From Buchnera aphidicola (Aphis aurantii) (lineage in GTDB: Bacteria; Pseudomonadota; Gammaproteobacteria; Enterobacterales; Enterobacteriaceae), in contig NZ_CP135021.1 in the NCBI RefSeq assembly GCF_039388985.1, positions 434,001 to 498,000 on the forward strand: a stretch of 64,000 nucleotides of DNA, given 5' to 3'. The number at the start of each line of letters is the position of its first letter. Within the stretch, counting starts at the first letter, position 1. The notes beneath the pieces are model-generated. The model saw only the letters and a list, made by a program, of their open reading frames with translations, ran no database searches and was not told the origin of the DNA. Positions 1 to 8,212 of this stretch are shown here, in pieces. Made by a program: the position numbers and the translations under genes.

Positions 1-1623
1 TTTATTGAAAATATAAGTGAAAATTTTAATTTTATAAAAGAAAAAGAAAAACAAATCAAAGAAACACTAAAAACTGAAGAAATTCAGTTTTCTGAAACTC
101 TAGAAAAAGGATTAAAAATATTAAATATAGAAATAAAAAAAATATCTAATCAAAAAATTTCTGGAAAAACTATTTTTTATCTTTATGATACATTTGGTTT
201 TCCTGTGGATTTAACACTGGATGTTTGTCGTGAAAAAGGAATAAAAGTAAATCTTGATGGCTATTATTTAGAAAGAGAAAAACAAAAAAAACACTCTAAA
301 ATAGGAAGCAAATTTTATACAAATTATAATCAAATAATAAATATTAATGATCATTGCACTTTTGAAGGTTATAAAAAAAACACAATAAAAGCATTAATAA
401 AACAGATTTATATCAATGAAAAATTAACTTCATCAATTTTAGAAGGTGAAAGTGGCATTATTTTTCTTGATAAAACATGTTTTTATCCAGAATCTGGAGG
501 ACAAGTAGGTGATATCGGTAAATTGTATTATAAAAAATCACACTTTATAGTTAAAGATACAAAAAAATATGGAAATACAATTGGACATATTGGAACATTA
601 ATTAAAGGTAAGTTTAAAATTAATGATTTTTTATATACAAAAATTGACACACTCTATCGTAAAAATATTCAAATAAATCATTCTGCCACTCATTTACTGC
701 ATTCTGCATTGCGGAAGATATTAGGAAATATAGTGACTCAAAAAGGATCGTTAGTCACGCACACACGTCTAAGATTCGATTTTTCTTACCCTAAAAATAT
801 TAGTTTTTATGATATACAAAAAATTGAACAAGTTGTAAATGCAGAAATATATAAAAATAATTTAATTAAAGTTCAATATTGTAGTTTAGAAGAAGCGAAA
901 AAGAAAAAAGCAATAGCATTATTCGAAAGTAAATATAATTCTATTGTTCGTGTTATATCGATTAAAAATTTTTCTATAGAGCTTTGCGGAGGAACACATA
1001 CTAAAAGAACTGGAGATATTGGACTATTCAAAATTACTGATCAATCAAGTATATCATCTGGTATTAAAAGAATAGAAGCTATTACAAACTCTCAATCAAT
1101 AAATCTTTTGCATATTCAAGAAAATAAATTAAAAGATATCTCTACTTTATTAAAAGCTAACAGTGTGAATTTTAAAAATAAAATAGAGAAATTAATAACA
1201 AAAGTTAAAGATTTAGAAATACAAGTAAATATTTTACAAAAAAAAGAAAATATACATCAAATCAAAAAAATTACTGAAAAAATTGAAGATATAAAAGGAG
1301 TAAAATTATTAATTAATATATTTCAAAAATATGATTATAAATCATTAAAGTTAATAATAGACCAATTAAAAAAAGATTTTAAAAGTATAATTATTATATT
1401 TATAAATAAAAATAATAATCATTTTAATATAATTGCTGGAGTGACTAAAAATCTAACTAATTTTCTCACTGCATTAGAAATTATTAAAATTTTTACTCAA
1501 CTTTCCAATGGAAAAGGAGGGGGAAAAGATGAAATCGCTGAGGGTTCTAGTGTTAATACAATGAATTTATCTAAAATTTTAAAAATTATTAAATCATGGA
1601 TTAATTCCAAGTTAGAAAATTAA
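1..1623 (+). CDS. alaS: Alanyl-tRNA synthetase, C-terminal part (5' end outside window)
   Basis: The reading frame is open from base 1 and ends at TAA 1621-1623, giving about 540 residues of a protein that is about 875 residues in the family. It charges tRNA-Ala in the cytoplasm. The visible part begins at the end of the catalytic/tRNA-recognition core (LYDTFGFPVDLT at about 181-216), then the editing domain with the zinc-binding HSATH motif (679-693) and the CGGTH motif (Cys codon at 985, His at 997) that clears mischarged Ser/Gly. The C-Ala/DHHA1 domain ends with GKGGGKDEIAEGSS (about 1510-1550). A GTG at 205 could be mistaken for a start, but the homology runs unbroken through it. csrA follows, as in E. 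coli. Confidence 0.97.
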   Translation, partial: FIENISENFNFIKEKEKQIKETLKTEEIQFSETLEKGLKILNIEIKKISNQKISGKTIFYLYDTFGFPVDLTLDVCREKGIKVNLDGYYLEREKQKKHSKIGSKFYTNYNQIININDHCTFEGYKKNTIKALIKQIYINEKLTSSILEGESGIIFLDKTCFYPESGGQVGDIGKLYYKKSHFIVKDTKKYGNTIGHIGTLIKGKFKINDFLYTKIDTLYRKNIQINHSATHLLHSALRKILGNIVTQKGSLVTHTRLRFDFSYPKNISFYDIQKIEQVVNAEIYKNNLIKVQYCSLEEAKKKKAIALFESKYNSIVRVISIKNFSIELCGGTHTKRTGDIGLFKITDQSSISSGIKRIEAITNSQSINLLHIQENKLKDISTLLKANSVNFKNKIEKLITKVKDLEIQVNILQKKENIHQIKKITEKIEDIKGVKLLINIFQKYDYKSLKLIIDQLKKDFKSIIIIFINKNNNHFNIIAGVTKNLTNFLTALEIIKIFTQLSNGKGGGKDEIAEGSSVNTMNLSKILKIIKSWINSKLEN

Positions 1624-1738
1624 AACAAAATGATTTCTATTAAAATTATATTAAAAAATAATATACTTCATTTAAAACTACATTCATATATAATGTATAC
1701 ATGATCAACATAGTATAATGTTGTATTATTCAAATATT

Positions 1739-1766
1739 TTGCAGTCTATATCTAGACCTGTATTAT
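1739..1766 (+). promoter_or_regulatory. Putative sigma-70 promoter of csrA
   Basis: TTGCAG (1739-1744) and TATTAT (1761-1766) are separated by 16 bases and lie about 50 bases upstream of the csrA start. The assignment is by eye in very AT-rich sequence, so chance matches are likely. A second TATAAT at 1714-1719 has no convincing -35 box. Confidence 0.4.
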
Positions 1767-1776
1767 TTTAACTCCA

Positions 1777-1811
1777 GGAATCAGATGGGATGAACTCTTT
1801 TATTTCAAGGA
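1777..1811 (+). promoter_or_regulatory. csrA leader with repeated GGA motifs and Shine-Dalgarno
   Basis: The leader holds three GGA triplets (1777-1779, 1788-1790, 1809-1811). The last lies inside the Shine-Dalgarno AAGGA (1807-1811), seven bases before the csrA ATG. CsrA-family proteins bind GGA-containing hairpin loops, and E. coli CsrA represses its own translation through sites overlapping its ribosome-binding site. The stretch around the Shine-Dalgarno (ACTCTTTTA...TTTCAAGGA.CAAAG) looks very similar to the E. coli csrA leader as I recall it. Autoregulation here is inference. Confidence 0.45.
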
Positions 1812-1818
1812 ACAAAGA

Positions 1819-2004
1819 ATGCTTATTCTAACTCGTCGAGTTGGCGAAACATTGATAATTGGTGATGAAATAACTGTAACAGTACTAGGAGTGAAAGGTA
1901 ATCAAGTTCGTATTGGTGTAAATGCCCCTAAAGAAGTTTCAGTGCATCGCGAAGAAATATATCAACGTATTCAAGCGGAAAAAAAACAACAAAAAAACCA
2001 ATAA
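1819..2004 (+). CDS. csrA: Carbon storage regulator CsrA (RNA-binding translational regulator)
   Basis: The 61-residue protein has the family length and the canonical start [18 protein letters not shown]. CsrA is a homodimer that binds GGA motifs in mRNA leaders and blocks or activates translation. The N-terminal RNA-contact residues (L4, R6, R7) and the later [10 protein letters not shown] segment with the R44-type arginine are present. It sits directly downstream of alaS as in E. coli, with its own leader and a hairpin terminator immediately after the stop. It is one of very few global regulators in a genome that otherwise shows little regulation in this window. Confidence 0.97.
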   Translation: MLILTRRVGETLIIGDEITVTVLGVKGNQVRIGVNAPKEVSVHREEIYQRIQAEKKQQKNQ

Positions 2005-2012
2005 AAAAAAAT

Positions 2013-2045
2013 TGCATCTTACTATCTTATTTAAAGTAAGATGCA
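2013..2045 (+). terminator. Rho-independent-like terminator after csrA
   Basis: A perfect 10-bp inverted repeat, TGCATCTTAC (2013-2022) with GTAAGATGCA (2036-2045), encloses a 13-base loop. It is preceded by a run of A and followed by TTT. It starts eight bases after the csrA stop. Confidence 0.65.
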
Positions 2046-2102
2046 TTTCATATGTTTTAACATCACTTATTATAAGTTAATTATTTATTTTTTAAAAAAA
2101 AA

Positions 2103-2130
2103 TTGACTTATATTTAAAAAAAAGTAAAAT
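2103..2130 (+). promoter_or_regulatory. Sigma-70 promoter for the tRNA-Ser/tRNA-Arg unit
   Basis: TTGACT (2103-2108) and TAAAAT (2125-2130) with a 16-base spacer lie 20 bases upstream of the tRNA-Ser 5' end. This is among the best consensus matches in the window and is correctly placed for a short 5' leader. Confidence 0.6.
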
Positions 2131-2150
2131 TGAGATAGTTTAAAAAAATA

Positions 2151-2240
2151 GGTGAAATGGCCGAGAGGATGAAGGCGCTCCCCTGCTAAGGGAGTATGCA
2201 GAATAACTCTGCATCGAGGGTTCGAATCCCTCTTTCACCG
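2151..2240 (+). tRNA. serV: tRNA-Ser (anticodon GCU)
   Basis: This is a 90-base class II tRNA with a 7-bp acceptor stem (GGTGAAA with TTTCACC), discriminator G, a T arm around GGTTCGAATCC, and the long variable arm typical of tRNA-Ser. The anticodon GCT is at 2185-2187 in a CCCCTGCTAAGGGG-like arm. CCA is not encoded. It is followed eight bases later by tRNA-Arg, as in the E. coli serV-argV cluster next to csrA. Confidence 0.97.
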
Positions 2241-2248
2241 TAAAAATT

Positions 2249-2322
2249 GCATCCGTAGCTCAGATGGATAGAGTACTCGGCTACGAACCGAGCGGTCGGA
2301 GGTTCGAATCCTTCCGGATGCA
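2249..2322 (+). tRNA. argV: tRNA-Arg (anticodon ACG)
   Basis: The 74-base tRNA has the acceptor stem GCATCCG with CGGATGC and discriminator A. The anticodon ACG is at 2283-2285 (A34 is normally edited to inosine by TadA so that CGU, CGC and CGA are read), and the T loop is TTCGAAT. CCA is not encoded. It is probably co-transcribed with the preceding tRNA-Ser. Numbering among the identical E. coli argQVYZ copies is arbitrary. Confidence 0.96.
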
Positions 2323-2407
2323 AAGTAAAATTCTAACCAATAATTTATTATCCTATAATAAAAAGTTTTTTAAAAATCATTAAAAATTCACACTTTAGGA
2401 GAAAAAA

Positions 2408-3937
2408 TTGATAGAGGATATCTCACAAAAAATTAATTGGCTAGAAAAAAATTCATCAATATTGAAAAAAATTTGTCGAGGAATTGAACGAGAAACACTT
2501 AGAATCAAACAAAATGGAGATTTTTCAAATAATAAACATCCATATGAACTCGGATCTTCTTTAACTCATAAATGGATTACAACTGATTTTTCTGAAAATT
2601 TATTAGAATTTGTTACTCCACCCACTAATAGTATAGACTATTTGTTAAATTTCTTAAGAGATATTCATTCTTTTGTCGCATATAAAAACAAAAAAGAATT
2701 AATGTGGCCCTTTAGTATTCCATATATTTATACAAAATCAACAAATATTCAAATAGCAAACTATGGTACCTCTAATTATGGAGCATTTAAAACTCTTTAT
2801 AGAAAAGGTTTAAAAATAAGATATGGAGATTTAAAGCACACTATTTCAGGTATACATTACAATTTTTCATTACCAATAGCTTTCTGGAAAAAAGAAAAAA
2901 AAGACAACATAGACAACATATCATCAGGTTATTTAAATTTAATTCGTAATTATTATCGATTTGGTTGGATTGTTCCATATTTATTTGGAGCATCACCTGC
3001 AATATCAAAACATTTCTTAACACATCAAAAACATGAATTCAAAAAAAACAAAGAAGGAGTTTTTTATTTGCCTTGGTCCACTTCATTAAGGATTAGTGAT
3101 ATGGGTTATACCAACGCTTCTATTGAAAATTTAAATATTACATTTAATGATTTAGAATCGTACATTAATTGTGTACAAGTAGCAATGAATACTCCATGTA
3201 AAAAATTTTCTAATTTAGGATTGAAAAATCACCTTGGAGAACTTCAGCAATTAAATACCAATATATTACAGTTGGAAACAGAGTTATATACACAAATTAG
3301 ACCTAAAAGATCTACTAATTACGGAGAATCACTCTTAGAAGCCTTAAAAAATAGAGGAATTGAATATGTAGAAATACGCTCTTTAGATGTCAATCCATTT
3401 TCATCAATTGGAATTAATAAAAACCAAATACTTTTATTAGACTTATTTTTAATCTGGTGTGCGTTGATAAATGCGCCAGAAACAAAAAAAACAGATTTTT
3501 CATTTATAATGCAAAATTGGAAAACAATTATTTTTGAAGGAAGAAGGCCAAATCAAAAAGTTTATGTCAACGAAAATAAAAGTTTTCAATTAAAAAAAGT
3601 TGGCGAAAGAATATTTCAAGATTTAAAAAAAATTGCTGTCATCCTTGATGATCAATGTAAAAATTTAGACTATCAAAATGTATGTGATAAACAAATTCTT
3701 TGTTTCCAAGATCCAGAATTAACTTATTCAGCTAAATTTTTAAAAATGTTTGTTGAAAATAATGAAATTAAAAAAAGAGGATTAAATTTAGCTAAAATAT
3801 ATCATAATCAATTTATTAATCAATTTCATTACAATATAAATAAAAAAATTCTTGAAAATGAAACTATTTACTCTCATAAAAAACAAATACAAATAGAAAA
3901 AAACGAAACGTTATCTTTAAAAGATTATATAAAATAA
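2408..3937 (+). CDS. gshA: Glutamate-cysteine ligase (first step of glutathione synthesis)
   Basis: The 509-residue protein (E. coli 518) joins glutamate and cysteine by a gamma-peptide bond using ATP. The N-terminus [14 protein letters not shown] and the [10 protein letters not shown] motif match E. coli Gsh[10 protein letters not shown] and the conserved [11 protein letters not shown] follow. The start is TTG at 2408, six bases after a good Shine-Dalgarno AGGAG (2397-2401). I recall that E. coli gshA also starts with TTG, so the weak start codon may be conserved. The gene uses cysteine whose sulfur comes from the cys cluster in this window. It converges with metK; a short hairpin (CCCATG 3949-3954 with CATGGG 3965-3970) lies between them. 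Confidence 0.96.
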   Translation: MIEDISQKINWLEKNSSILKKICRGIERETLRIKQNGDFSNNKHPYELGSSLTHKWITTDFSENLLEFVTPPTNSIDYLLNFLRDIHSFVAYKNKKELMWPFSIPYIYTKSTNIQIANYGTSNYGAFKTLYRKGLKIRYGDLKHTISGIHYNFSLPIAFWKKEKKDNIDNISSGYLNLIRNYYRFGWIVPYLFGASPAISKHFLTHQKHEFKKNKEGVFYLPWSTSLRISDMGYTNASIENLNITFNDLESYINCVQVAMNTPCKKFSNLGLKNHLGELQQLNTNILQLETELYTQIRPKRSTNYGESLLEALKNRGIEYVEIRSLDVNPFSSIGINKNQILLLDLFLIWCALINAPETKKTDFSFIMQNWKTIIFEGRRPNQKVYVNENKSFQLKKVGERIFQDLKKIAVILDDQCKNLDYQNVCDKQILCFQDPELTYSAKFLKMFVENNEIKKRGLNLAKIYHNQFINQFHYNINKKILENETIYSHKKQIQIEKNETLSLKDYIK

Positions 3938-4065
3938 TAACTTGTTCTCCCATGCTAAATTAAACATGGGGAAATTATGAATCATTTAATATAATTGTCC
4001 ATAGTGTTATTAAAAAATTAAAACAAATTATTTTTTTTTAAATATATATCAAAAATTATAAATTT

Positions 4066-5205
4066 TTATTGAGATAATTCGCCGACTTTATCTAATTTTT
4101 CCCATGGAAATTCTTCTCTTCCAAAATGTCCATATACAGATGTTTGAAAATAAATCGGTTGAAGTAAATTAAGCATTTTAATCAACCCATACGGTCGTAA
4201 ATCGAAAATATCTCGAATTAAATTAATCAATGTTTTATTACTCAATTTTCCAGTTCGAAAAGTTTCAACCATAATAGAAGTAGGTTCAGCAACTCCAATA
4301 GCATATGACAACTGAATTTCACAACGATCTGCTAAACCTGCCGCTACAATATTTTTAGCTACATATCTAGCAGCATATGCTGCAGATCGATCCACTTTAG
4401 ATGGATCTTTACCAGAAAAAGCTCCACCACCATGTCTAGACATTCCACCATAAGTATCCACAATAATTTTTCGACCTGTTAAACCACAATCTCCCATAGG
4501 ACCGCCGATAACAAATCTTCCAGTTGGATTAATGAAAAATTTAGTATTTCTTGTTAACCATTTTTTTGGTAAAACTGGTTTAATAATTTCTTCCATAACA
4601 GCTTCTTTTAACACTTTTTGACTAATATTTTCTTTATGTTGAGTAGAAAAAACGACTGTATCAATTCCTATTACATTGCCATTTTTGTATTTAAATGTAA
4701 CCTGGCTTTTAGCATCTGGTCTTAACCAAGGTAAAATATTTTTTTTTCTTAATTCAGATTGTTTCTTAACTAATAAATGAGCATAAGTAATTGGTGCAGG
4801 CATTAAAACTTCTGTTTCATTGGTAGCATATCCGAAAATTATACCTTGATCTCCAGCACCTTGTTCTAGAGGATCAGAACGATCAATTCCTTGCGTAATG
4901 TCGGGTGATTGCTTTCCTATAGCACTTAATATAGCGCAAGAATTTGCATCAAAACCTGTTTCTGAATTAATATAACCAATATTATTAATAGTATTTCGAG
5001 TAATTTCTTCAACATCTACCCAAGCAGTAGTAGTAATTTCCCCTCCAATTAAAACCATTCCTGTTTTTACATAAGTTTCACAAGCAACTCTTGCTTTAAT
5101 ATCTTGCTGCATAATAGCGTCTAATAAAGCATCAGAAATTTGATCAGCAATTTTATCTGGATGACCTTCTGAAACTGATTCGGATGTAAAAAGATATTCG
5201 TTCAT
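4066..5205 (-). CDS. metK: S-adenosylmethionine synthetase
   Basis: The 379-residue enzyme (E. coli 384) makes S-adenosylmethionine from methionine and ATP in the cytoplasm and supplies methyl groups to enzymes such as MiaB and RsmE encoded nearby. Visible motifs are [17 protein letters not shown] near the N-terminus, [15 protein letters not shown] around residue 115, and [19 protein letters not shown] around residue 260, which cover the ATP, methionine and metal sites. The ATG start at 5205 matches the E. coli start. It stands alone on the minus strand between convergent gshA and divergent endA. Confidence 0.98.
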   Translation of the reverse strand: MNEYLFTSESVSEGHPDKIADQISDALLDAIMQQDIKARVACETYVKTGMVLIGGEITTTAWVDVEEITRNTINNIGYINSETGFDANSCAILSAIGKQSPDITQGIDRSDPLEQGAGDQGIIFGYATNETEVLMPAPITYAHLLVKKQSELRKKNILPWLRPDAKSQVTFKYKNGNVIGIDTVVFSTQHKENISQKVLKEAVMEEIIKPVLPKKWLTRNTKFFINPTGRFVIGGPMGDCGLTGRKIIVDTYGGMSRHGGGAFSGKDPSKVDRSAAYAARYVAKNIVAAGLADRCEIQLSYAIGVAEPTSIMVETFRTGKLSNKTLINLIRDIFDLRPYGLIKMLNLLQPIYFQTSVYGHFGREEFPWEKLDKVGELSQ

Positions 5206-5391
5206 TGTATTGTGTATGCCTTTTAATTAAAATTAATTAAATATATTTAAATTAATATTTTTTAAAAATATATGTTAATATACATAATTATTTTAAATGT
5301 TTTATTGAAACAACGCTCAAATAAAATATTTATAAAGTAAAAAATAATTAATAACTTACATTAATAACTTAATATAAAGTTTAATATAAAA

Positions 5392-6099
5392 ATGATTAAA
5401 AAAATATTTCTTATCTTCATCAGTATGTTTTTTTTTAATTGTTATAAAAAAAACAATATAAAAAAAAATAATATAAAAAATTTTCAACAAGCTAAAATAT
5501 TAGCAGTTAAAATACATAAAAATGCTCCTGGAACATTTTATTGCGGATGTAAAATTATTTGGAATGGTAAAAAAGGCGTTCCTAATTTATCATCGTGTGG
5601 ATATAAAATTCGAAAAAATAAAAATCGGGCTACTAGAATTGAATGGGAGCATGTTGTTCCAGCATGGCAATTTGGACATCAAAAAAAATGTTGGAAAAAA
5701 GGAGGAAGAAAAAAATGCACCAAAGACAAAAATTATAGAAATATTGAACTTGATTTGCATAACTTACAACCTTCTATTGGAGAAATTAACGCAGATCGAT
5801 CTAACTTTATGTATCATGAATTAAAAATAAATACAAAACAATATGGAAAATGTGATATCAAAATAGATTTCAGAAAAAAACTAGTCGAACCACCTAAAAT
5901 TGCTAAAGGTGTTATAGCTCGAACTTATTTTTATATGAGTAAAATGTATGATATTAAATTATCTTCAAAAGAAAAAAAACTATTTAAAAAATGGAATCTG
6001 AATTTTCCAGTAAGTAAATGGGAATGTATAAGAGAAAATTTAATATTTAAAATACAAGGTAATCATAATAATTATGTTTTTAAACAATGTCGTAAATAA
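5392..6099 (+). CDS. endA: Endonuclease I (secreted DNA endonuclease)
   Basis: The 235-residue protein equals E. coli EndA in length and aligns throughout. The NTD-like segment [25 protein letters not shown], the catalytic [13 protein letters not shown] with its general-base His, and [18 protein letters not shown] are all present. The eight conserved cysteines expected for a periplasmic disulfide-bonded enzyme largely remain, which fits with dsbA in this window. The N-terminus [17 protein letters not shown] is a hydrophobic signal-like segment; NC is not a good lipobox. The gene is followed 18 bases later by rsmE. Its role in an endosymbiont that lives in host vesicles is unclear; nucleotide scavenging is speculation. 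Confidence 0.95.
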   Translation: MIKKIFLIFISMFFFNCYKKNNIKKNNIKNFQQAKILAVKIHKNAPGTFYCGCKIIWNGKKGVPNLSSCGYKIRKNKNRATRIEWEHVVPAWQFGHQKKCWKKGGRKKCTKDKNYRNIELDLHNLQPSIGEINADRSNFMYHELKINTKQYGKCDIKIDFRKKLVEPPKIAKGVIARTYFYMSKMYDIKLSSKEKKLFKKWNLNFPVSKWECIRENLIFKIQGNHNNYVFKQCRK

Positions 6100-6117
6100 T
6101 ATATTATTTTTTTAAAA

Positions 6118-6858
6118 ATGAAAAATCGTATCCCACGAATTTATATTGATAAACATTTTACAATTAATGAAAAAATAATTTTAGATGAATCTAATAGACA
6201 TTATATAACAAAAGTATTACGCATGAATATTCAAGATATATTAGAGATATTTAATAATACTAATTATATTTTTTTATCTAAAATTATCGAAGTTGAAAAT
6301 AAAAAATTAATTATTTTAATTTTAAAAAAAGAAAAAAAAAATATTGAATCTCCATTATTTATTCATTTAGGATTAGTTATTACAAAAAATGAAAAAATGA
6401 ATTTTGCCATTCAAAAATCTGTCGAATTAGGTGTTCATACAATTACTCCAATATTTTCTCAATATTGCAATTTTAACCGAAATAAACAAAACATTTCAAA
6501 AAAAAATATTTATTGGAAAAATATAATAATTTCAGCATGTCAACAATGCAAGCGTAACATGATTCCAAAAATAAATAATTCGGAAAATATTCAAACATGG
6601 TGCAAAAAATCAAATAAAAATGAAACAAAAATTGTTTTAGATCCAAAATCTAGAAGAAATATTAATCAGTTATCCAAACATAATAATTACTTCCGATTAT
6701 TAATCGGATGTGAAGGTGGATTTTCAGAATTAGAAATGCAAAAAATAATTAAATGCAATTTTATTCCAATTAGGCTAGGACCTAGGATTTTAAGAACAGA
6801 AACAGCTGCAGTTGCAGCAGTAACTGCTTTACAAATAAAATTTGGTGATTTTGGTTAA
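6118..6858 (+). CDS. rsmE: 16S rRNA m3U1498 methyltransferase RsmE
   Basis: The 246-residue protein (E. coli RsmE 243) methylates N3 of U1498 in 16S rRNA. The N-terminal PUA-like part starts RIPRIYIDKHF and the C-terminal SPOUT domain ends with LLIGCEGGFSELEMQKI and LGPRILRTETAAVAAV, the trefoil-knot SAM-binding signature. It is probably co-transcribed with endA, 18 bases upstream; E. coli also has endA-rsmE-gshB. gshB does not follow here: the next gene is rpiA on the opposite strand. Confidence 0.95.
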   Translation: MKNRIPRIYIDKHFTINEKIILDESNRHYITKVLRMNIQDILEIFNNTNYIFLSKIIEVENKKLIILILKKEKKNIESPLFIHLGLVITKNEKMNFAIQKSVELGVHTITPIFSQYCNFNRNKQNISKKNIYWKNIIISACQQCKRNMIPKINNSENIQTWCKKSNKNETKIVLDPKSRRNINQLSKHNNYFRLLIGCEGGFSELEMQKIIKCNFIPIRLGPRILRTETAAVAAVTALQIKFGDFG

Positions 6859-6949
6859 TTAAGAAGTTATATAAAAATAGATTTTAATAAAAAACTTTTT
6901 ATAGAAAAAATAATTAATTTAATATTTTTAAGTAATCTATATAGAAAAT

Positions 6950-7612
6950 CTATTTTTCTATAATTTTTACACCATTATTTGTTCCCATTAATATTACATC
7001 TGCACCTCTTAAAGCAAATAAACCAACAGTTACAACTCCCGGTAATAAATTAATTTTTTTTTCTATCAAAACAGGATCATGTATACATAAGTTATGTACA
7101 TCTAAAATTATATTACCATTATCTGTAATAACATTTTTCCTAATTCTTGGTTTTCCTCCTATTTTAATTACTTCATTAGAAATAAAAGATGAAGCTGCTG
7201 GTATTACTTCAATAGGTAATGGAAAAGAGCCTAATATATTTACTTTCTTTGTTTCATCTATAATACAAATAAATTTTTTAGCAATTGCAGCAATAATTTT
7301 TTCTTTAGTTAAAGCAGCACCTCCACCTTTAATCATTTGCATGCTACTATTAATTTCATCAGCACTGTCAATATAAATCTCTAATGAATTAAAGGTATTT
7401 AAATTTAAAATATTATTAATGCCTTTACTTTTTAACAATATTGTTGAAGAATCTGAACTAGAAACAACTCCAGATATTAAATGTTTTATTGTGCTTAAAG
7501 CTTCAATAAAATGAAAAACTGTGCTTCCTGTACCCACTCCTATCACAGTTCCAGGAGAAATATAATTCAAAGCGGCCCATGCCGCTTGTTTTTTATATTC
7601 ATTTAAATTCAT
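6950..7612 (-). CDS. rpiA: Ribose-5-phosphate isomerase A
   Basis: The 220-residue enzyme (E. coli 219) interconverts ribose 5-phosphate and ribulose 5-phosphate in the pentose phosphate pathway. [15 protein letters not shown] near residue 25, [38 protein letters not shown] around residues 80-105 with the catalytic acid and lysine, and the C-terminal [14 protein letters not shown] are intact. The start ATG at 7612 gives the same N-terminus as E. coli. It converges with rsmE and shares its upstream region with the 3' end of the tRNA cluster. Confidence 0.97.
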   Translation of the reverse strand: MNLNEYKKQAAWAALNYISPGTVIGVGTGSTVFHFIEALSTIKHLISGVVSSSDSSTILLKSKGINNILNLNTFNSLEIYIDSADEINSSMQMIKGGGAALTKEKIIAAIAKKFICIIDETKKVNILGSFPLPIEVIPAASSFISNEVIKIGGKPRIRKNVITDNGNIILDVHNLCIHDPVLIEKKINLLPGVVTVGLFALRGADVILMGTNNGVKIIEK

Positions 7613-7767
7613 AATATAAAAACCTATTTTATTTTAGATAAATTTTAGATTAGAAATTTTGAAGTAAAATCGAATATTAATTTAAAAAATATAATATTTA
7701 TACAATACTAAAATAGTTTGTATTTAAAAAATATTTCTTGTAAGAAAATCAAAAGAAAAAAATTAGA

Positions 7768-7842
7768 TGGCTGGGGTACCTGGATTCGAACCAGGGATGC
7801 CGGTATCAAAAACCGGTGCCTTAACCACTTGGCTATACCCCA
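7768..7842 (-). tRNA. glnU: tRNA-Gln (anticodon UUG)
   Basis: The 75-base tRNA reads TGGGGTA at its 5' end (7842 downward) and ends ...TACCCCAGCCA, so the 3' CCA is encoded (7768-7770 on the complement). The anticodon TTG is the complement of 7807-7809. It closely matches E. coli tRNA-Gln2. It is the last of a three-tRNA minus-strand unit (Met-Leu-Gln), the same order as the start of the E. coli metT-leuW-glnU cluster. Confidence 0.97.
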
Positions 7843-7858
7843 AAAAAAAGATAAAATA

Positions 7859-7940
7859 TACGGGAGGCGAGATTTGAACTCGCATACCTTACGGCGCCAG
7901 AACCTAAATCTGGTGCGTCTACCTATTTCGCCACTCCCGC
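7859..7940 (-). tRNA. leuW: tRNA-Leu (anticodon UAG)
   Basis: This class II tRNA has the 5' acceptor strand GCGGGAG and 3' strand CTCCCGT, so the terminal pair is G1-U72, where E. coli has G1-C72. The anticodon TAG is the complement of 7904-7906, flanked by CCAGA/TCTGG. Discriminator A73 is present and CCA is not encoded. It is the middle tRNA of the Met-Leu-Gln unit. Confidence 0.95.
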
Positions 7941-7971
7941 GTAAAACTTTTAGTTTTTAAAATATTAGTAG

Positions 7972-8045
7972 TAGCTACGACGGGATTTGAACCCATGACC
8001 CCAGCGTTATGAGTGCTGTGCTCTAACCAACTGAGCTACGTAGCC
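7972..8045 (-). tRNA. metT: Elongator tRNA-Met (anticodon CAU)
   Basis: The 74-base tRNA begins GGCTACGTAGCTCAG and has anticodon CAT (complement of 8009-8011) in the loop CTCATAA. It matches E. coli elongator tRNA-Met (metT), not the initiator or tRNA-Ile2. The 3' acceptor strand is CGTAGCT, so the terminal pair is G1-U72. CCA is not encoded. It is the first gene of the minus-strand tRNA unit. Confidence 0.95.
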
Positions 8046-8092
8046 ATTTAAAATAAATAATTAATTTATTTTTTTAAATTAATTATTTTTTT

Positions 8093-8121
8093 ATTCTATA
8101 ATAAATAAAATAAATTATCAA
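8093..8121 (-). promoter_or_regulatory. Putative promoter of the Met-Leu-Gln tRNA unit
   Basis: On the minus strand TTGATA (complement of 8116-8121) and TAGAAT (complement of 8093-8098) are spaced by 17 bases, with the -10 element 47 bases upstream of the tRNA-Met 5' end. The surrounding sequence is almost pure A/T, so this is a by-eye candidate. Confidence 0.4.
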
Positions 8122-8212
8122 TATAATTATCAATTTCAAAAATATTTTAAAATTAAAAAGTATTTATATTTATTTTTTAATTATATTTTAATAAATTAAA
8201 CTATGGAAAACA

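Noticed and set aside
3949-3970. CCCATG/CATGGG hairpin after gshA as a strong intrinsic terminator
   Set aside because: The stem is only six pairs and neither side has a T run; it is mentioned under gshA only.
7718-7960. Open frame of 80 codons running through the tRNA-Gln and tRNA-Leu genes
   Set aside because: It reads antisense through two clear tRNAs and has no homology or ribosome-binding site.
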